Shown here: positions 49,430 through 57,637 of the stretch, one piece after another | How the letters are laid out: every line of letters starts with the position of its first letter | Position numbering within the stretch: position 1 is the first letter of the stretch | From: Thermoplasmata archaeon | Lineage (GTDB): Archaea > Thermoplasmatota > Thermoplasmata > Lutacidiplasmatales > UBA184 | Direction of reading: 5' to 3' | DNA length: 61,090 nucleotides | NCBI GenBank assembly: GCA_021819135.1 | Contig: JAKASE010000012.1 | Span: 1 to 61,090 of the forward strand | Made by a program: the position numbers and the translations under genes | The notes under the pieces: model-generated | Told to the model about the DNA's origin: nothing | Database searches by the model: none | The model's input: only the letters and a program-made list of their open reading frames with translations

Positions 49430-50536
49430 ATGGCCCGAGAGCATAAGGAGACGGGGGAGGAGCGCCCGGTCAGCGGGTTCACCCGGCGCGTGCAGCGCAC
49501 GGGCATCTCGTCCCTCTCGATCACGCTGCCGAAGTCCTGGAGCGACTCGATGAACCTTCAGGTCGGGGACGTGCTCCGGTTCCGGGACCTCGGCGCCGGC
49601 CGGCTCGAGGTCCGGCCCGCGCGGGTCGACTCGCCCGAGGAACGGCGGCAGCGGCTCCTCCGCATCGATGCCACCGATGCCGCGCCGAACCTCGTCTCCC
49701 GCCTCCTGGTCGGGGGGTACATCACCGGACAGGACCATATCATCGTGACCGCGCGCACCGCGCTCACCCGCGAGCAGCGGCGCGAGGTCCGTCACACCGT
49801 CTCGCACGTGCTCGGAATGACGGTCGTGGAGGAGTCGACCGACTCGATCGAGGTCCAGAACTTCGTGGACCCGGGTCGCTACCAGCTCCACCGGCTGCTC
49901 GGGCAGGTCGTGCGGATCCTCCGCTCCGAGCTCGAGACCTGCCTCGCGGTCCTGCGGGGGACGGATGGGGCGGCGCTCGAGCAGATCGGCACGCTCGAGG
50001 ACGAGGTCGACCGCTTCTACCTCCTCATGGTGCGGCAGCTCCTGCTCGCCTCGGACGACTTCCAGGTCGCCCGGGACATCGGGGTCGAGAGCCACCACTA
50101 CCAGATCGGCTACCGGCTCATCGCGAAGGTGATCGAGGTGCTGGGGGACCTCCTCTCGGGCGTGGCCCACGATATCGCGCAGAACCTCGCCGGCTTCCGC
50201 AAGCTCGCAAAGACCGATCGCACATCGCTGGTCACGCTCATCACCCGCTTCGACGAGCGTCTCCGACGGACGATGGAGGCGTTCGACAACCTCTCGGTCG
50301 TCGACGCGAATGCGGTGCTCAACGAGATCGCGGAGACGCAGCCGGCCGAATCGACGACCGGCGACTCGCTGGCCCGACAGGTGAAGGAGCGGACCGTCGC
50401 GGTCGCGGCCCAGCGGGTCGTCTCGAACATCATCATGGCGACCGAGATGCTGGTGATCGTGAACGAGGTGACGATCAACCGCAGCGTGGAGCCCGAGACC
50501 GTCGCGAAGACCGACCGGAACGTCGCGATGGGGTGA
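49430..50536 (+). CDS. AbrB-PhoU phosphate-uptake regulator
   Basis: A 368-residue regulator. The N-terminal AbrB-like DNA-binding domain (about 20-63) has RTGISSLSITLPKSW and LQVGDVLRFRD. The rest is a PhoU-like helical domain with two repeats (VDRFYLLMVRQLLLASDD and DERLRRTMEAFDNLSVVDANAVLNEI). Proteins of this layout in archaea are thought to control phosphate transport genes. TACGTTTAGAG at 49399-49409 lies about 26 bp upstream, so the transcript is probably leaderless. It is a paralogue of the receiver-PhoU gene, transcribed away from it. Confidence 0.82.
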   Translation: MAREHKETGEERPVSGFTRRVQRTGISSLSITLPKSWSDSMNLQVGDVLRFRDLGAGRLEVRPARVDSPEERRQRLLRIDATDAAPNLVSRLLVGGYITGQDHIIVTARTALTREQRREVRHTVSHVLGMTVVEESTDSIEVQNFVDPGRYQLHRLLGQVVRILRSELETCLAVLRGTDGAALEQIGTLEDEVDRFYLLMVRQLLLASDDFQVARDIGVESHHYQIGYRLIAKVIEVLGDLLSGVAHDIAQNLAGFRKLAKTDRTSLVTLITRFDERLRRTMEAFDNLSVVDANAVLNEIAETQPAESTTGDSLARQVKERTVAVAAQRVVSNIIMATEMLVIVNEVTINRSVEPETVAKTDRNVAMG

Positions 50537-50633
50537 TCCTCCGACCCCCGGCCCCGACCCCCTCCCTCGGCGCCATGCCCACCGGACGCCGGCATGCGAA
50601 GACGGACGGCGTCTCTCGGCTTCAGAGATATGT

Positions 50634-50643
50634 CTTTTTATAG
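50634..50643 (+). promoter_or_regulatory. TATA box of dnaK
   Basis: CTTTTTATAG is a clear box in a locally A/T-rich stretch (50625-50665), unlike the rest of the window. It predicts a leader of about 55 nt before the dnaK ATG. A second weaker candidate is ACTAATAAC at 50656-50664. No known archaeal heat-shock operator could be identified. Confidence 0.6.
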
Positions 50644-50720
50644 CAGTGCTTTCTTACTAATAACGACTGCCGAGCGGCGCCGACCCGGGACTCCCGGAGG
50701 CGCGCGAAGCGAGGTCCACC

Positions 50721-52616
50721 ATGGCAAAGATCATCGGAATCGACCTGGGAACGAGCAATTCGGCGGCCGCCGTCCTCGAGGGTGGCCGGCCCGTGATCAT
50801 ACCGAGCGCCGAAGGGACGACGGTCGGGGGCGGCAAGGCGTTCCCGTCGTACGTCGCGTTCACGAAGGACGGCCAGCTCATCGTCGGGGAGCCGGCCCGC
50901 CGGCAGGCGATCTCCAATCCGGAAGGCACCGTCACCGCGTTCAAGCGGAAGATGGGGTCCGACTATCAGTACTCGATCCACGGCAAGAAGTACACGCCCC
51001 AGCAGCTCTCGGCGTTCCTCCTCCAGAAGATCAAGCGGGACGCGGAGGCGTTCCTGGGCGACAAGGTCGAGAAGGCCGTCATCACGGTCCCCGCCTACTT
51101 CAACGACAACCAGCGGCAGGCGACCAAGGACGCCGGTGCGATCGCCGGTCTCGAGGTCGTCCGAATCATCAACGAGCCGACGGCCGCCTCACTGGCATAC
51201 GGCCTCGACAAGGCCGGCAAGAACCAGAAGATCCTGGTCTTCGACCTCGGCGGCGGAACGCTCGACGTCACGGTGATGGAGTTCGGGGACGGGGTCTTCG
51301 AGGTCCTCTCGACGAGCGGGGACACGCAGCTCGGGGGGACCGACATGGACAATTCGATCACCGAGTGGATCGCCTCGGAGTTCCAGAAGGAGTCCGGCGT
51401 CAACGTCCGCGGCGACAAGATGGCGATGCAGCGGGTGCGCGACGCCGCCGAGAAGGCGAAGATCGAGCTGTCGTCCACCGTCGAGACGCAGGTGAACCTG
51501 CCGTTCCTCACCGCCACCAACGAGGGGCCGAAGCACCTCGCGCTGAACGTGACCCGGGCGAAGCTCGAGGAGCTCGTCCGCCCGATCATCGACCGGTGCC
51601 GGCACCCGGTCGAGCAGGCGATCCAGGACGCGAAGCTCTCGAAGGACCAGATCCACCGGGTCGTCCTGGTCGGCGGCCCGACCCGCATGCCCGTGGTCCA
51701 CAAGTTCCTCGAGCAGTCGATCGGTCGCCCGATCGAGCACGGGGTCGACCCGATGGAGTGCGTCGCGATGGGCGCGGCGATCCAGGGCGGGGTGCTCGGT
51801 GGCGAGGTGAAGGACGTGGTCCTCCTCGACGTGACGCCGCTGTCCCTCGGGGTGGAGACCCTCGGCGGGGTCTTCACGCGGCTCATCGAGCGGAACACGA
51901 CGATCCCGACCCGCAAGAGCCAGATCTTCACCACCGCCGCCGACAACCAGTCGACGGTGGAGATCCAGGTCTCCCAGGGAGAGCGTCCCATGGCGCAGGA
52001 CAATGTGGCCCTGGGGAGCTTCCTCCTGACGGGGATCCCCCCGGCGCCCCGCGGGGTCCCCCAGGTCGAGGTCGGGTTCGACATCGACGCGAACGGCATC
52101 CTGAACGTCTCCGCGAAGGACCTCGCGACCGGACGCAAGCAGGGGATCACGATCACCGCGTCCAACAAGCTCTCGAAGGACGAGGTCTCCCGGATGGTCC
52201 ACCAGGCCGAGGAGTTCGCCGAGAAGGACCGGGAGCGCGCGGACCTCGTCACGGCGCGCAACGTCGCGGAGTCGCTCGCCTATGAGGCGGAACGCCTCCT
52301 GACCGACCAGAAGGACAAGATCGACTCCTCGGACGCCGAGACGGTCCGGGCCAAGATCCAGGCGGTCCGGGACACCGTCCAGAAGAAGGACTCCACGAAG
52401 CCGGAGATCCAGAAGGCCGCGGACGAGCTCACCCGCGCCCTGCACACCGTGAGCCAGAAGCTCTACCAGTCCGGCGCGGCCCCCCCGCCCGGCACGAGCG
52501 AGCCTCCCGCGTCCGAAGGGAGCGAGCCGTCCGGTTCGGGAAGCGTGCCGGGGGCGGTCGACGCCGACTTCAAGGTCGTCGACAAGGAAGACGGGAAGGA
52601 ACCCGGCTCCTCGTAG
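50721..52616 (+). CDS. dnaK: Hsp70 chaperone DnaK
   Basis: A 631-residue ATP-dependent chaperone. The actin-like ATPase domain has [10 protein letters not shown] at 4-13, [16 protein letters not shown] near 116, [13 protein letters not shown] and the phosphate loop [13 protein letters not shown]. The substrate domain begins near 370 with [16 protein letters not shown]. The C-terminal lid ends in a Gly/Ser/Pro-rich tail with [11 protein letters not shown]. DnaJ and GrpE are not next to it, unlike many archaeal loci. Archaeal DnaK genes are mostly considered acquired from bacteria. Confidence 0.95.
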   Translation: MAKIIGIDLGTSNSAAAVLEGGRPVIIPSAEGTTVGGGKAFPSYVAFTKDGQLIVGEPARRQAISNPEGTVTAFKRKMGSDYQYSIHGKKYTPQQLSAFLLQKIKRDAEAFLGDKVEKAVITVPAYFNDNQRQATKDAGAIAGLEVVRIINEPTAASLAYGLDKAGKNQKILVFDLGGGTLDVTVMEFGDGVFEVLSTSGDTQLGGTDMDNSITEWIASEFQKESGVNVRGDKMAMQRVRDAAEKAKIELSSTVETQVNLPFLTATNEGPKHLALNVTRAKLEELVRPIIDRCRHPVEQAIQDAKLSKDQIHRVVLVGGPTRMPVVHKFLEQSIGRPIEHGVDPMECVAMGAAIQGGVLGGEVKDVVLLDVTPLSLGVETLGGVFTRLIERNTTIPTRKSQIFTTAADNQSTVEIQVSQGERPMAQDNVALGSFLLTGIPPAPRGVPQVEVGFDIDANGILNVSAKDLATGRKQGITITASNKLSKDEVSRMVHQAEEFAEKDRERADLVTARNVAESLAYEAERLLTDQKDKIDSSDAETVRAKIQAVRDTVQKKDSTKPEIQKAADELTRALHTVSQKLYQSGAAPPPGTSEPPASEGSEPSGSGSVPGAVDADFKVVDKEDGKEPGSS

Positions 52617-52637
52617 GGCCTCGAGGGCCCCGGCGGC

Positions 52638-53768
52638 CTAGGGATCGGCGAGGGGTCGGGGCCACCGGCGACCCTTCGCCGGCCCGTCGTACTCGACGTC
52701 GGGCCGGATGAGCCGGTTGTCGCCGGCCTGCTCGAGCGCGTGGGCGGTCCAGCCGACCGTCCGCGCGACCGCGAACGTCGGGGTGAACAGATCGGGCGAG
52801 AGCCCGATCGCCTCGAGGACGACCGCGCTGTAGTACTCCACGTTCGTGAACAGCCGGGCGTTCGGGCGCGCGCGGCGCAGCGCGTCGAGCGCCGCCCGCT
52901 CGACCCCCTCGGCGAGCGCGAGCCGCTTCGGGTCCGCGACCGTCCGGGCGATCGCGTGCAGGATGAGGCCCCGGGGGTCCTCCGCCTTGTAGGCGCGGTG
53001 ACCGAAGCCGAAGAGCACCTCGTGTCGGGCGAGGCGGTCCTCGATCCAGGCGGGAGCCCCCTCGGGATCGCCGATCGCGTCGAGCATCTCCGAGACCCGG
53101 GCCGGGGCGCCCCCGTGGATCGGTCCCTTCAGCGTCCCGAGCGCCGCGGTGGCGGCGCTGATCAGGTCGGACTGGGTGGAGATCGCGACCCGAAGGGCGA
53201 ACGTCGATGCGTTCATCCCATGGTCGGCGAGCAGGTCGAGGTAGGCCTCGAGGGCCCGCACCCGGTGCGCGTCCGGTTCGAGCCCGGTCAGCATCCACAG
53301 GTAGTTCGCCGCGTGCGAGAGGTCGTCCCGCCCCGGGACCGCCGGCTCGCCCCGCGACCGCCGAACGTACCGGGCGAGGAGCACCGGGGCGCGCGCGATC
53401 AGACGGAACCCCTCGTCGATCGTCGGGGGGTAGCCGTACGTCCCATCCCCCAGGGACGAGAGGATCGTTCGCATCGCCTCGAGCGGGGGCAGGCCGGTCG
53501 GCAGCGCGTCGACCACCGCCGCGATCCGGGGCGGGACCGTACGATGGGATCGGAGGGCGCCGGCGACCTCGGCGGAGGGGTCCGACGGCGGTGGCTCTCC
53601 GTGAAGGAGGAGGTGGACGACCGATTCGTACGGCACCCCCGGGACGAGGTCCCGCACGTCGTACCCCCGGAAGACGAGCTCGCCGGTTTCCCCGCCGACC
53701 CAGGAGATCTTCGACCGGCCGACCGCGACATCGTCCAGACCCTTCGAGAAGTGTCGCGCGGCGGCCAT
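52638..53768 (-). CDS. Citrate synthase
   Basis: A 376-residue enzyme that joins acetyl-CoA and oxaloacetate. Active-site residues are H218 (GPIHGGAP), H257-R258 (FGFGHRAYKAEDPR) and an acidic residue in NVEYYSA (E311). Most citrate synthases have Asp in NVDFYSG at this site, but a subgroup uses Glu. The family's ARTVGWTAHALEQ is present. ATG 53768 gives the normal start with KGLDDVAVGRSKIS. A 2-methylcitrate activity cannot be excluded. Divergent from the LSm gene. Confidence 0.9.
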   Translation of the reverse strand: MAAARHFSKGLDDVAVGRSKISWVGGETGELVFRGYDVRDLVPGVPYESVVHLLLHGEPPPSDPSAEVAGALRSHRTVPPRIAAVVDALPTGLPPLEAMRTILSSLGDGTYGYPPTIDEGFRLIARAPVLLARYVRRSRGEPAVPGRDDLSHAANYLWMLTGLEPDAHRVRALEAYLDLLADHGMNASTFALRVAISTQSDLISAATAALGTLKGPIHGGAPARVSEMLDAIGDPEGAPAWIEDRLARHEVLFGFGHRAYKAEDPRGLILHAIARTVADPKRLALAEGVERAALDALRRARPNARLFTNVEYYSAVVLEAIGLSPDLFTPTFAVARTVGWTAHALEQAGDNRLIRPDVEYDGPAKGRRWPRPLADP

Positions 53769-53849
53769 CGGGCCCTCACGGCCGAAGGAGAGATAGGCTC
53801 TCCGGCTCGGTTGGGCAAAGATTAAGGGCCGCCCCTCGGTCGACGGCCG

Positions 53850-54092
53850 ATGCAAGGATCGCCGGGTCATCTGCTCGATCGCCTGATCCGCCAGCGGGTG
53901 GCGCTGGTCCTCAAGGACTCGCGGACGATCTCGGGCACCCTGCTCGGTCTCGACGAGCACATGAACCTCGTCCTCGACGACGCCGACGAGATGACGGAGG
54001 AGGCGACGAAGCACCTGGGCCGGCTGGTGCTGCGGGGTTCGAACATCGTCACCCTTCATGCGCCGCACGGAGCGGCCGGTCGATCGGCCTGA
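53850..54092 (+). CDS. Archaeal Sm-like protein (LSm)
   Basis: An 80-residue protein forming six- or seven-membered rings that bind U-rich RNA. Sm1 is VALVLKDSRTISGTLLGLDEHMNLVLDDADEM and Sm2 is LGRLVLRGSNIVTLHAP. A TATA-like AAGATTAAG (53817-53825) lies about 29 bp upstream. It is followed closely by, or slightly overlaps, ribK, so the two may be co-transcribed. Confidence 0.92.
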   Translation: MQGSPGHLLDRLIRQRVALVLKDSRTISGTLLGLDEHMNLVLDDADEMTEEATKHLGRLVLRGSNIVTLHAPHGAAGRSA

Positions 54093-54099
54093 GGGTCCC

Positions 54100-54801
54100 G
54101 TGTCGTCCCCCCACCGGAACACGGCGCCCGAGACGACCCGCTCCCGCGGGGAGGCGCTGGCGGTGCTGAAGCTCCTCGCGCTCGCCGGGGCCGACCATAC
54201 GCCGATGGTGGTCACCTCGCGCGAGGTCGGCGAACGCATCGGGACGAGCCAGCAGGCGGCGGACCGCTACTTGGTCTCGCTCGAGAAGCGCGGCCTGATC
54301 ACGCGCTCGCTCGCCCAGCGGCGACAGCGGCTGCTCCTCACGCCGACCGCGATGACCCTCCTGCGCGCGGAGTACCACGCCTATCGGAGGATCTTCGAAG
54401 GGCCCGCGAAGCTCTCGTTCGCGGGGGTGGTCGCCTCCGGCCTTGGCGAGGGGCGGTACTACCTGAGCCAGCCCGGCTACGTCCTCCAGTTCAACGAGCG
54501 CCTCCGCTACTCGCCCTACCCGGGAACGCTCAACGTCCGTCTCGGCCCGGACGAACGGCGGAAGATCGAGCTGCTCGAGGGATGGCAGGGGCTCCGGATC
54601 GACGGGTTCCAGGCGAGCGGCAGGACGTTCGGCGGGGCGACCTGCTTCCCCGCCCGCCTGAACGGGCACGCCTGCCACCTGATCCACCCGGACCGCACGC
54701 ACTACAAGGACGTCGTGGAGTTCGTCGCGCCCGAGTGTCTCCGCGAGGCGCTCCCGGTGAAGGACGGCGACACCGTCCAGATCGACATCGAGGAGTCGTG
54801 A
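54100..54801 (+). CDS. ribK: CTP-dependent riboflavin kinase with N-terminal HTH
   Basis: A 233-residue protein. Residues about 15-90 form a winged helix (TSREVGERIGTSQQAADRYLVSLEKRGLI). The rest is the archaeal riboflavin kinase, which makes FMN using CTP: FAGVVASGLGEGRYYLS, YSPYPGTLNVRLG and GATCFPARLNGHACHLIHPDRTHY. The HTH may make it a self-regulating enzyme. GTG 54100 avoids overlap with the LSm gene; an in-frame ATG at 54058 is the alternative. Its stop overlaps the next gene as GTGA. Confidence 0.88.
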   Translation: MSSPHRNTAPETTRSRGEALAVLKLLALAGADHTPMVVTSREVGERIGTSQQAADRYLVSLEKRGLITRSLAQRRQRLLLTPTAMTLLRAEYHAYRRIFEGPAKLSFAGVVASGLGEGRYYLSQPGYVLQFNERLRYSPYPGTLNVRLGPDERRKIELLEGWQGLRIDGFQASGRTFGGATCFPARLNGHACHLIHPDRTHYKDVVEFVAPECLREALPVKDGDTVQIDIEES

Positions 54802-55823
54802 AGGGCGAGTCGCTGGCCCGGTCGGTCGCTCGCGACCGACGGCCTCCTCCCGCGCCCCCCGGGTCGGCCGACCGCTACGTGAACGCCTGGGCCGAGGACG
54901 AGGCGATCGGGACGGAGCGGGTGCGCGCCTTTGTCCTGATCCTGAAGACCCGGGGCTGCTACTGGGCCGACCTCAAGGGCTGCTCGATGTGCGGCTACTC
55001 CCGAGACACCCTCGGCCGTTCGGCGACCCCGGCGGAGCTCGCCGAGCAGCTCCGTCGGGCCCTCGAGCGGTACCGGGACGAGCCGTACGTCAAGGTCTAC
55101 ACCTCGGGCAGCTTCCTCGACGACCGAGAGGTCGACGCGGAGAGCCGTCTCGCCCTGGTGTCGGCGTTCTCGGGGCGGGCGCGTCGGTTCCTTCTGGAGA
55201 CCCTCCCGGAGTTCGCGACGCCCGAACGCCTCTCGCCGCTCCGGGAGGCCTTTCGGGGGGAGCTCGAGGTGGCGCTCGGCCTCGAGTCGACCGACCCCAC
55301 GGTCCTCGGTCGGTTCGTCCACAAGAGCGCCTCCCCCGCGGAGTACCTCGACGCGGGGGACCGGGTCCGCTCCCTCGGGCTCCGGTCCAAGGCGTACCTG
55401 CTCCTCAAGCCCCCGTACCTGACCGAGACCGAGTCGGTCGAGGATGTGGTCCGCTCGGTGGAGGAGGCGGCACCCCACTTCGACACCTTGTCGGTCAACC
55501 CGGTGCACATCCAGAACGGGACGGTCGTCGAGTGGCTCTACCACCGGGGCCGCTACCGTCCTCCCTGGCTCTGGTCGGTCGTCGAGTCGCTCTCCCGAGG
55601 GGCGTCGAAGCGGGGAGCGGCCCGACTGGTCTCTTTCCCGACGGCCGGCGGGCTCCCGCGGGGTCCCCACAATTGCGGGGAGTGCGACCGGGGGGTCCTC
55701 GCGGCGATCGAGGAGGCGTCGCTCAGCCAGCAGTTCGCGCCTCTGGAAACCCTCGACTGCGCCTGCCGGGGGACCTGGCGGGACGCGGGTCTTCGCGAGC
55801 CGCTCGGCGTGGAGGTCGGATGA
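54798..55823 (+). CDS. raSEA: Archaeosine biosynthesis radical SAM protein (RaSEA)
   Basis: A 341-residue radical-SAM enzyme. The cluster-binding motif is the C-x7-C-x2-C form (C54, C62, C65 in RGCYWADLKGCSMCGYS), which identifies the archaeosine-synthase radical SAM subunit family. It works with the lysine-adding ArcS to turn preQ0-lysine into archaeosine at position 15 of tRNA. The VKVYTSGSFLDDREV strand, ALGLESTDP and the Cys-rich C-terminal part (NCGECD, CAC) match. The start GTG 54798 overlaps the ribK stop. G15 is indeed present in both tRNAs of the window. Confidence 0.87.
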   Translation: MKGESLARSVARDRRPPPAPPGSADRYVNAWAEDEAIGTERVRAFVLILKTRGCYWADLKGCSMCGYSRDTLGRSATPAELAEQLRRALERYRDEPYVKVYTSGSFLDDREVDAESRLALVSAFSGRARRFLLETLPEFATPERLSPLREAFRGELEVALGLESTDPTVLGRFVHKSASPAEYLDAGDRVRSLGLRSKAYLLLKPPYLTETESVEDVVRSVEEAAPHFDTLSVNPVHIQNGTVVEWLYHRGRYRPPWLWSVVESLSRGASKRGAARLVSFPTAGGLPRGPHNCGECDRGVLAAIEEASLSQQFAPLETLDCACRGTWRDAGLREPLGVEVG

Positions 55824-56626
55824 GCCTCGTTCCCCGCCTTCCCACCCACGCGCTCACGACCCTGCACCAGTTCCTGCGGGCCCACGCGCTCGCCGGGACG
55901 ACGCGCGGCGTCGTCGTCGGCCTCTCCGGCGGCATCGACAGCGCGCTCGTGGCCCGGGTCGCGCGGGACGCCCTCGGGGCCGAGTCGGTGCTCGGGGTCC
56001 AGCTTCCTGACGCGTCGTTCCCCGCCGAGCTCCGGGAGGAGACCGAGGCGTATGCGCGAAGCCTCGGCATCGAGCACCGGGTCGTCCCGATCGACCCGAT
56101 CTTCCGGGCGTTCCGTACCGCGCGGCCCGAGGTCACGGACCGGGTGGCCCTCGGCAACGCGATCGCCCGGATCCGGATGATGGTCCTCTACTCCTTCGCC
56201 TGGGAGCGCCACCGCCTCGTCGCGGGTACCGGCAACAAGTCGGAGATCCTCCTCGGCTACTTCACGAAGTACGGCGATGGCGGGGTCGACATCCTGCCGC
56301 TCGGGGACCTGTACAAGACCGAGGTCCGGGCGCTCGCGGCATCGCTCGACCTTCCGGCCCCGATCCGGGAGCGGCCTCCCACCGCCGGCCTCTGGGAGGG
56401 CCAGACGGACGAGGGGGAGCTCGGGATCTCGTACGACGACGTCGATCAGATCCTCTACGGCCTCGAACAGCTGCGGCGCCCTTCGGAGATCTCGGCCGAG
56501 ACCGGGTTCTCTCTCGAGCGGGTGCGCGAGGTCGTCCGACGGGTCGAGCAGCACCGGCACAAGCGTCGTTCCCCGCCGATCCCGAAGATCGGGCTGCGGA
56601 CCGTCGGGATCGACTGGCGGGACTGA
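55820..56626 (+). CDS. nadE: NAD+ synthetase (ammonia type)
   Basis: A 268-residue enzyme that makes NAD+ from deamido-NAD with ATP and ammonia. The PP-loop SGGIDSA is at 36-42, and AGTGNKSEILLGYFTKYGDGGVDILPLGDLYKTEV is the signature region. No glutaminase domain is attached. Its ATG overlaps the RaSEA stop as ATGA, so flavin, archaeosine and NAD enzymes are translationally coupled. Confidence 0.93.
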   Translation: MSLVPRLPTHALTTLHQFLRAHALAGTTRGVVVGLSGGIDSALVARVARDALGAESVLGVQLPDASFPAELREETEAYARSLGIEHRVVPIDPIFRAFRTARPEVTDRVALGNAIARIRMMVLYSFAWERHRLVAGTGNKSEILLGYFTKYGDGGVDILPLGDLYKTEVRALAASLDLPAPIRERPPTAGLWEGQTDEGELGISYDDVDQILYGLEQLRRPSEISAETGFSLERVREVVRRVEQHRHKRRSPPIPKIGLRTVGIDWRD

Positions 56627-56701
56627 CGCGGCCTCGACCGCCGTGGGGGCGGGGGCGCACCGGGAGCCCACCGTCCGGTGCCGGGCGGGGCGGCCCGCAT
56701 C

Positions 56702-56709
56702 GTTTAATG
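56702..56709 (+). promoter_or_regulatory. TATA-like box of the TPD nuclease gene
   Basis: GTTTAATG is an A/T-rich island about 47 bp before ATG 56753 in the 126-bp gap after nadE. It suggests a separate transcript with a leader of about 20 nt. Confidence 0.45.
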
Positions 56710-56752
56710 CGATGGACGCTCGGGAGGCGGACGTAGCCATCGAGACGTTCCC

Positions 56753-57637
56753 ATGGATCGGGCCACCTACCAGCGATTGTACGACGCGCTTGCCACCTAC
56801 GAGGACGTGCACCGGATTGCGCACGACGAGCACCGGAGCGAGGAGCTCCTGTTCGTCATCCACACCCACCGGGTCACCCGGGACGCCACCCGGCGGTTCT
56901 ACGTCGTCCGCCGGCAGGTCCCCCGCCTGGTCGGCCAATGGAAGCGCGGCCGGTCGATCCTCGACATCGCCCGCGACTGGACGTTCCCTCCGGTCCTGAT
57001 GGGCCAGCAGATGTTGGGGGAGCTCGGGATCCCCCGCAAGCGGGTCTGGCAGACGTTCCTCCACCCCGAGACGGCACCGGACGCCCGCATCCGCCACGAG
57101 GTGGAGGAGCTGCTCGCGCACGACATGATCTACTCCCCCCACGGCATGGACCTCCAGCGGGAACGCGGCCGCAAGGGCGAGGACCGCCTCCAGCGGTGGC
57201 TCGAGAAGCACGGGATCGGGTACCGGACCGAGAAGGACCTCCGCGGGAAGTACGCGAAGACCCCGGACGCGCTCCTCGACACCCCCATCATCTTCTTCGG
57301 GCAGAAGCTCACGTGGATCGAGTCGAAGGCGAACTTCGGCGACGACGTCGAGCTCCGGAAGAACCTGCGCCGCCAGCTCGCCCCGTACACCGAGCTGTTC
57401 GGCGAGGGGGCGGTCGTCTACTGGTACGGGTACGTCGAGGGGGCGGAGTCGCCCCCCGGGATCCTCTTGTGGGACGCGGAGACGTTCGAGTCGATCACGC
57501 CGACCGTGCTACCGCATCCCGAGCGATCGCACGCTGCGCACCCGTCGCGAGATCCCGCTCGATCACCGCACCCGGGGGCGTCTCCTTCAGCCCCACGATC
57601 AGCGCACGACGGCTCCGCCGCCGCGCCGCCTCCTTGA
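56753..57637 (+). CDS. CDIN1/C15orf41-like TPD-motif nuclease
   Basis: A 294-residue protein similar to the TPD family, including human CDIN1, in which mutations cause congenital anaemia type I. The N-terminal part is helical with two helix-turn-helix-like segments. The C-terminal part is a PD-(D/E)xK nuclease core: GRKGEDRLQRWLEKHGIGYRTE, KTPDALLDTP with T170-P171-D172, and WIESKANFGD with E190 and K192. The last 60 residues are a Pro/Ser/Ala-rich tail coded in the 143-bp overlap with convergent hisS. Substrate and cellular role are unknown. Confidence 0.82.
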   Translation: MDRATYQRLYDALATYEDVHRIAHDEHRSEELLFVIHTHRVTRDATRRFYVVRRQVPRLVGQWKRGRSILDIARDWTFPPVLMGQQMLGELGIPRKRVWQTFLHPETAPDARIRHEVEELLAHDMIYSPHGMDLQRERGRKGEDRLQRWLEKHGIGYRTEKDLRGKYAKTPDALLDTPIIFFGQKLTWIESKANFGDDVELRKNLRRQLAPYTELFGEGAVVYWYGYVEGAESPPGILLWDAETFESITPTVLPHPERSHAAHPSRDPARSPHPGASPSAPRSAHDGSAAAPPP

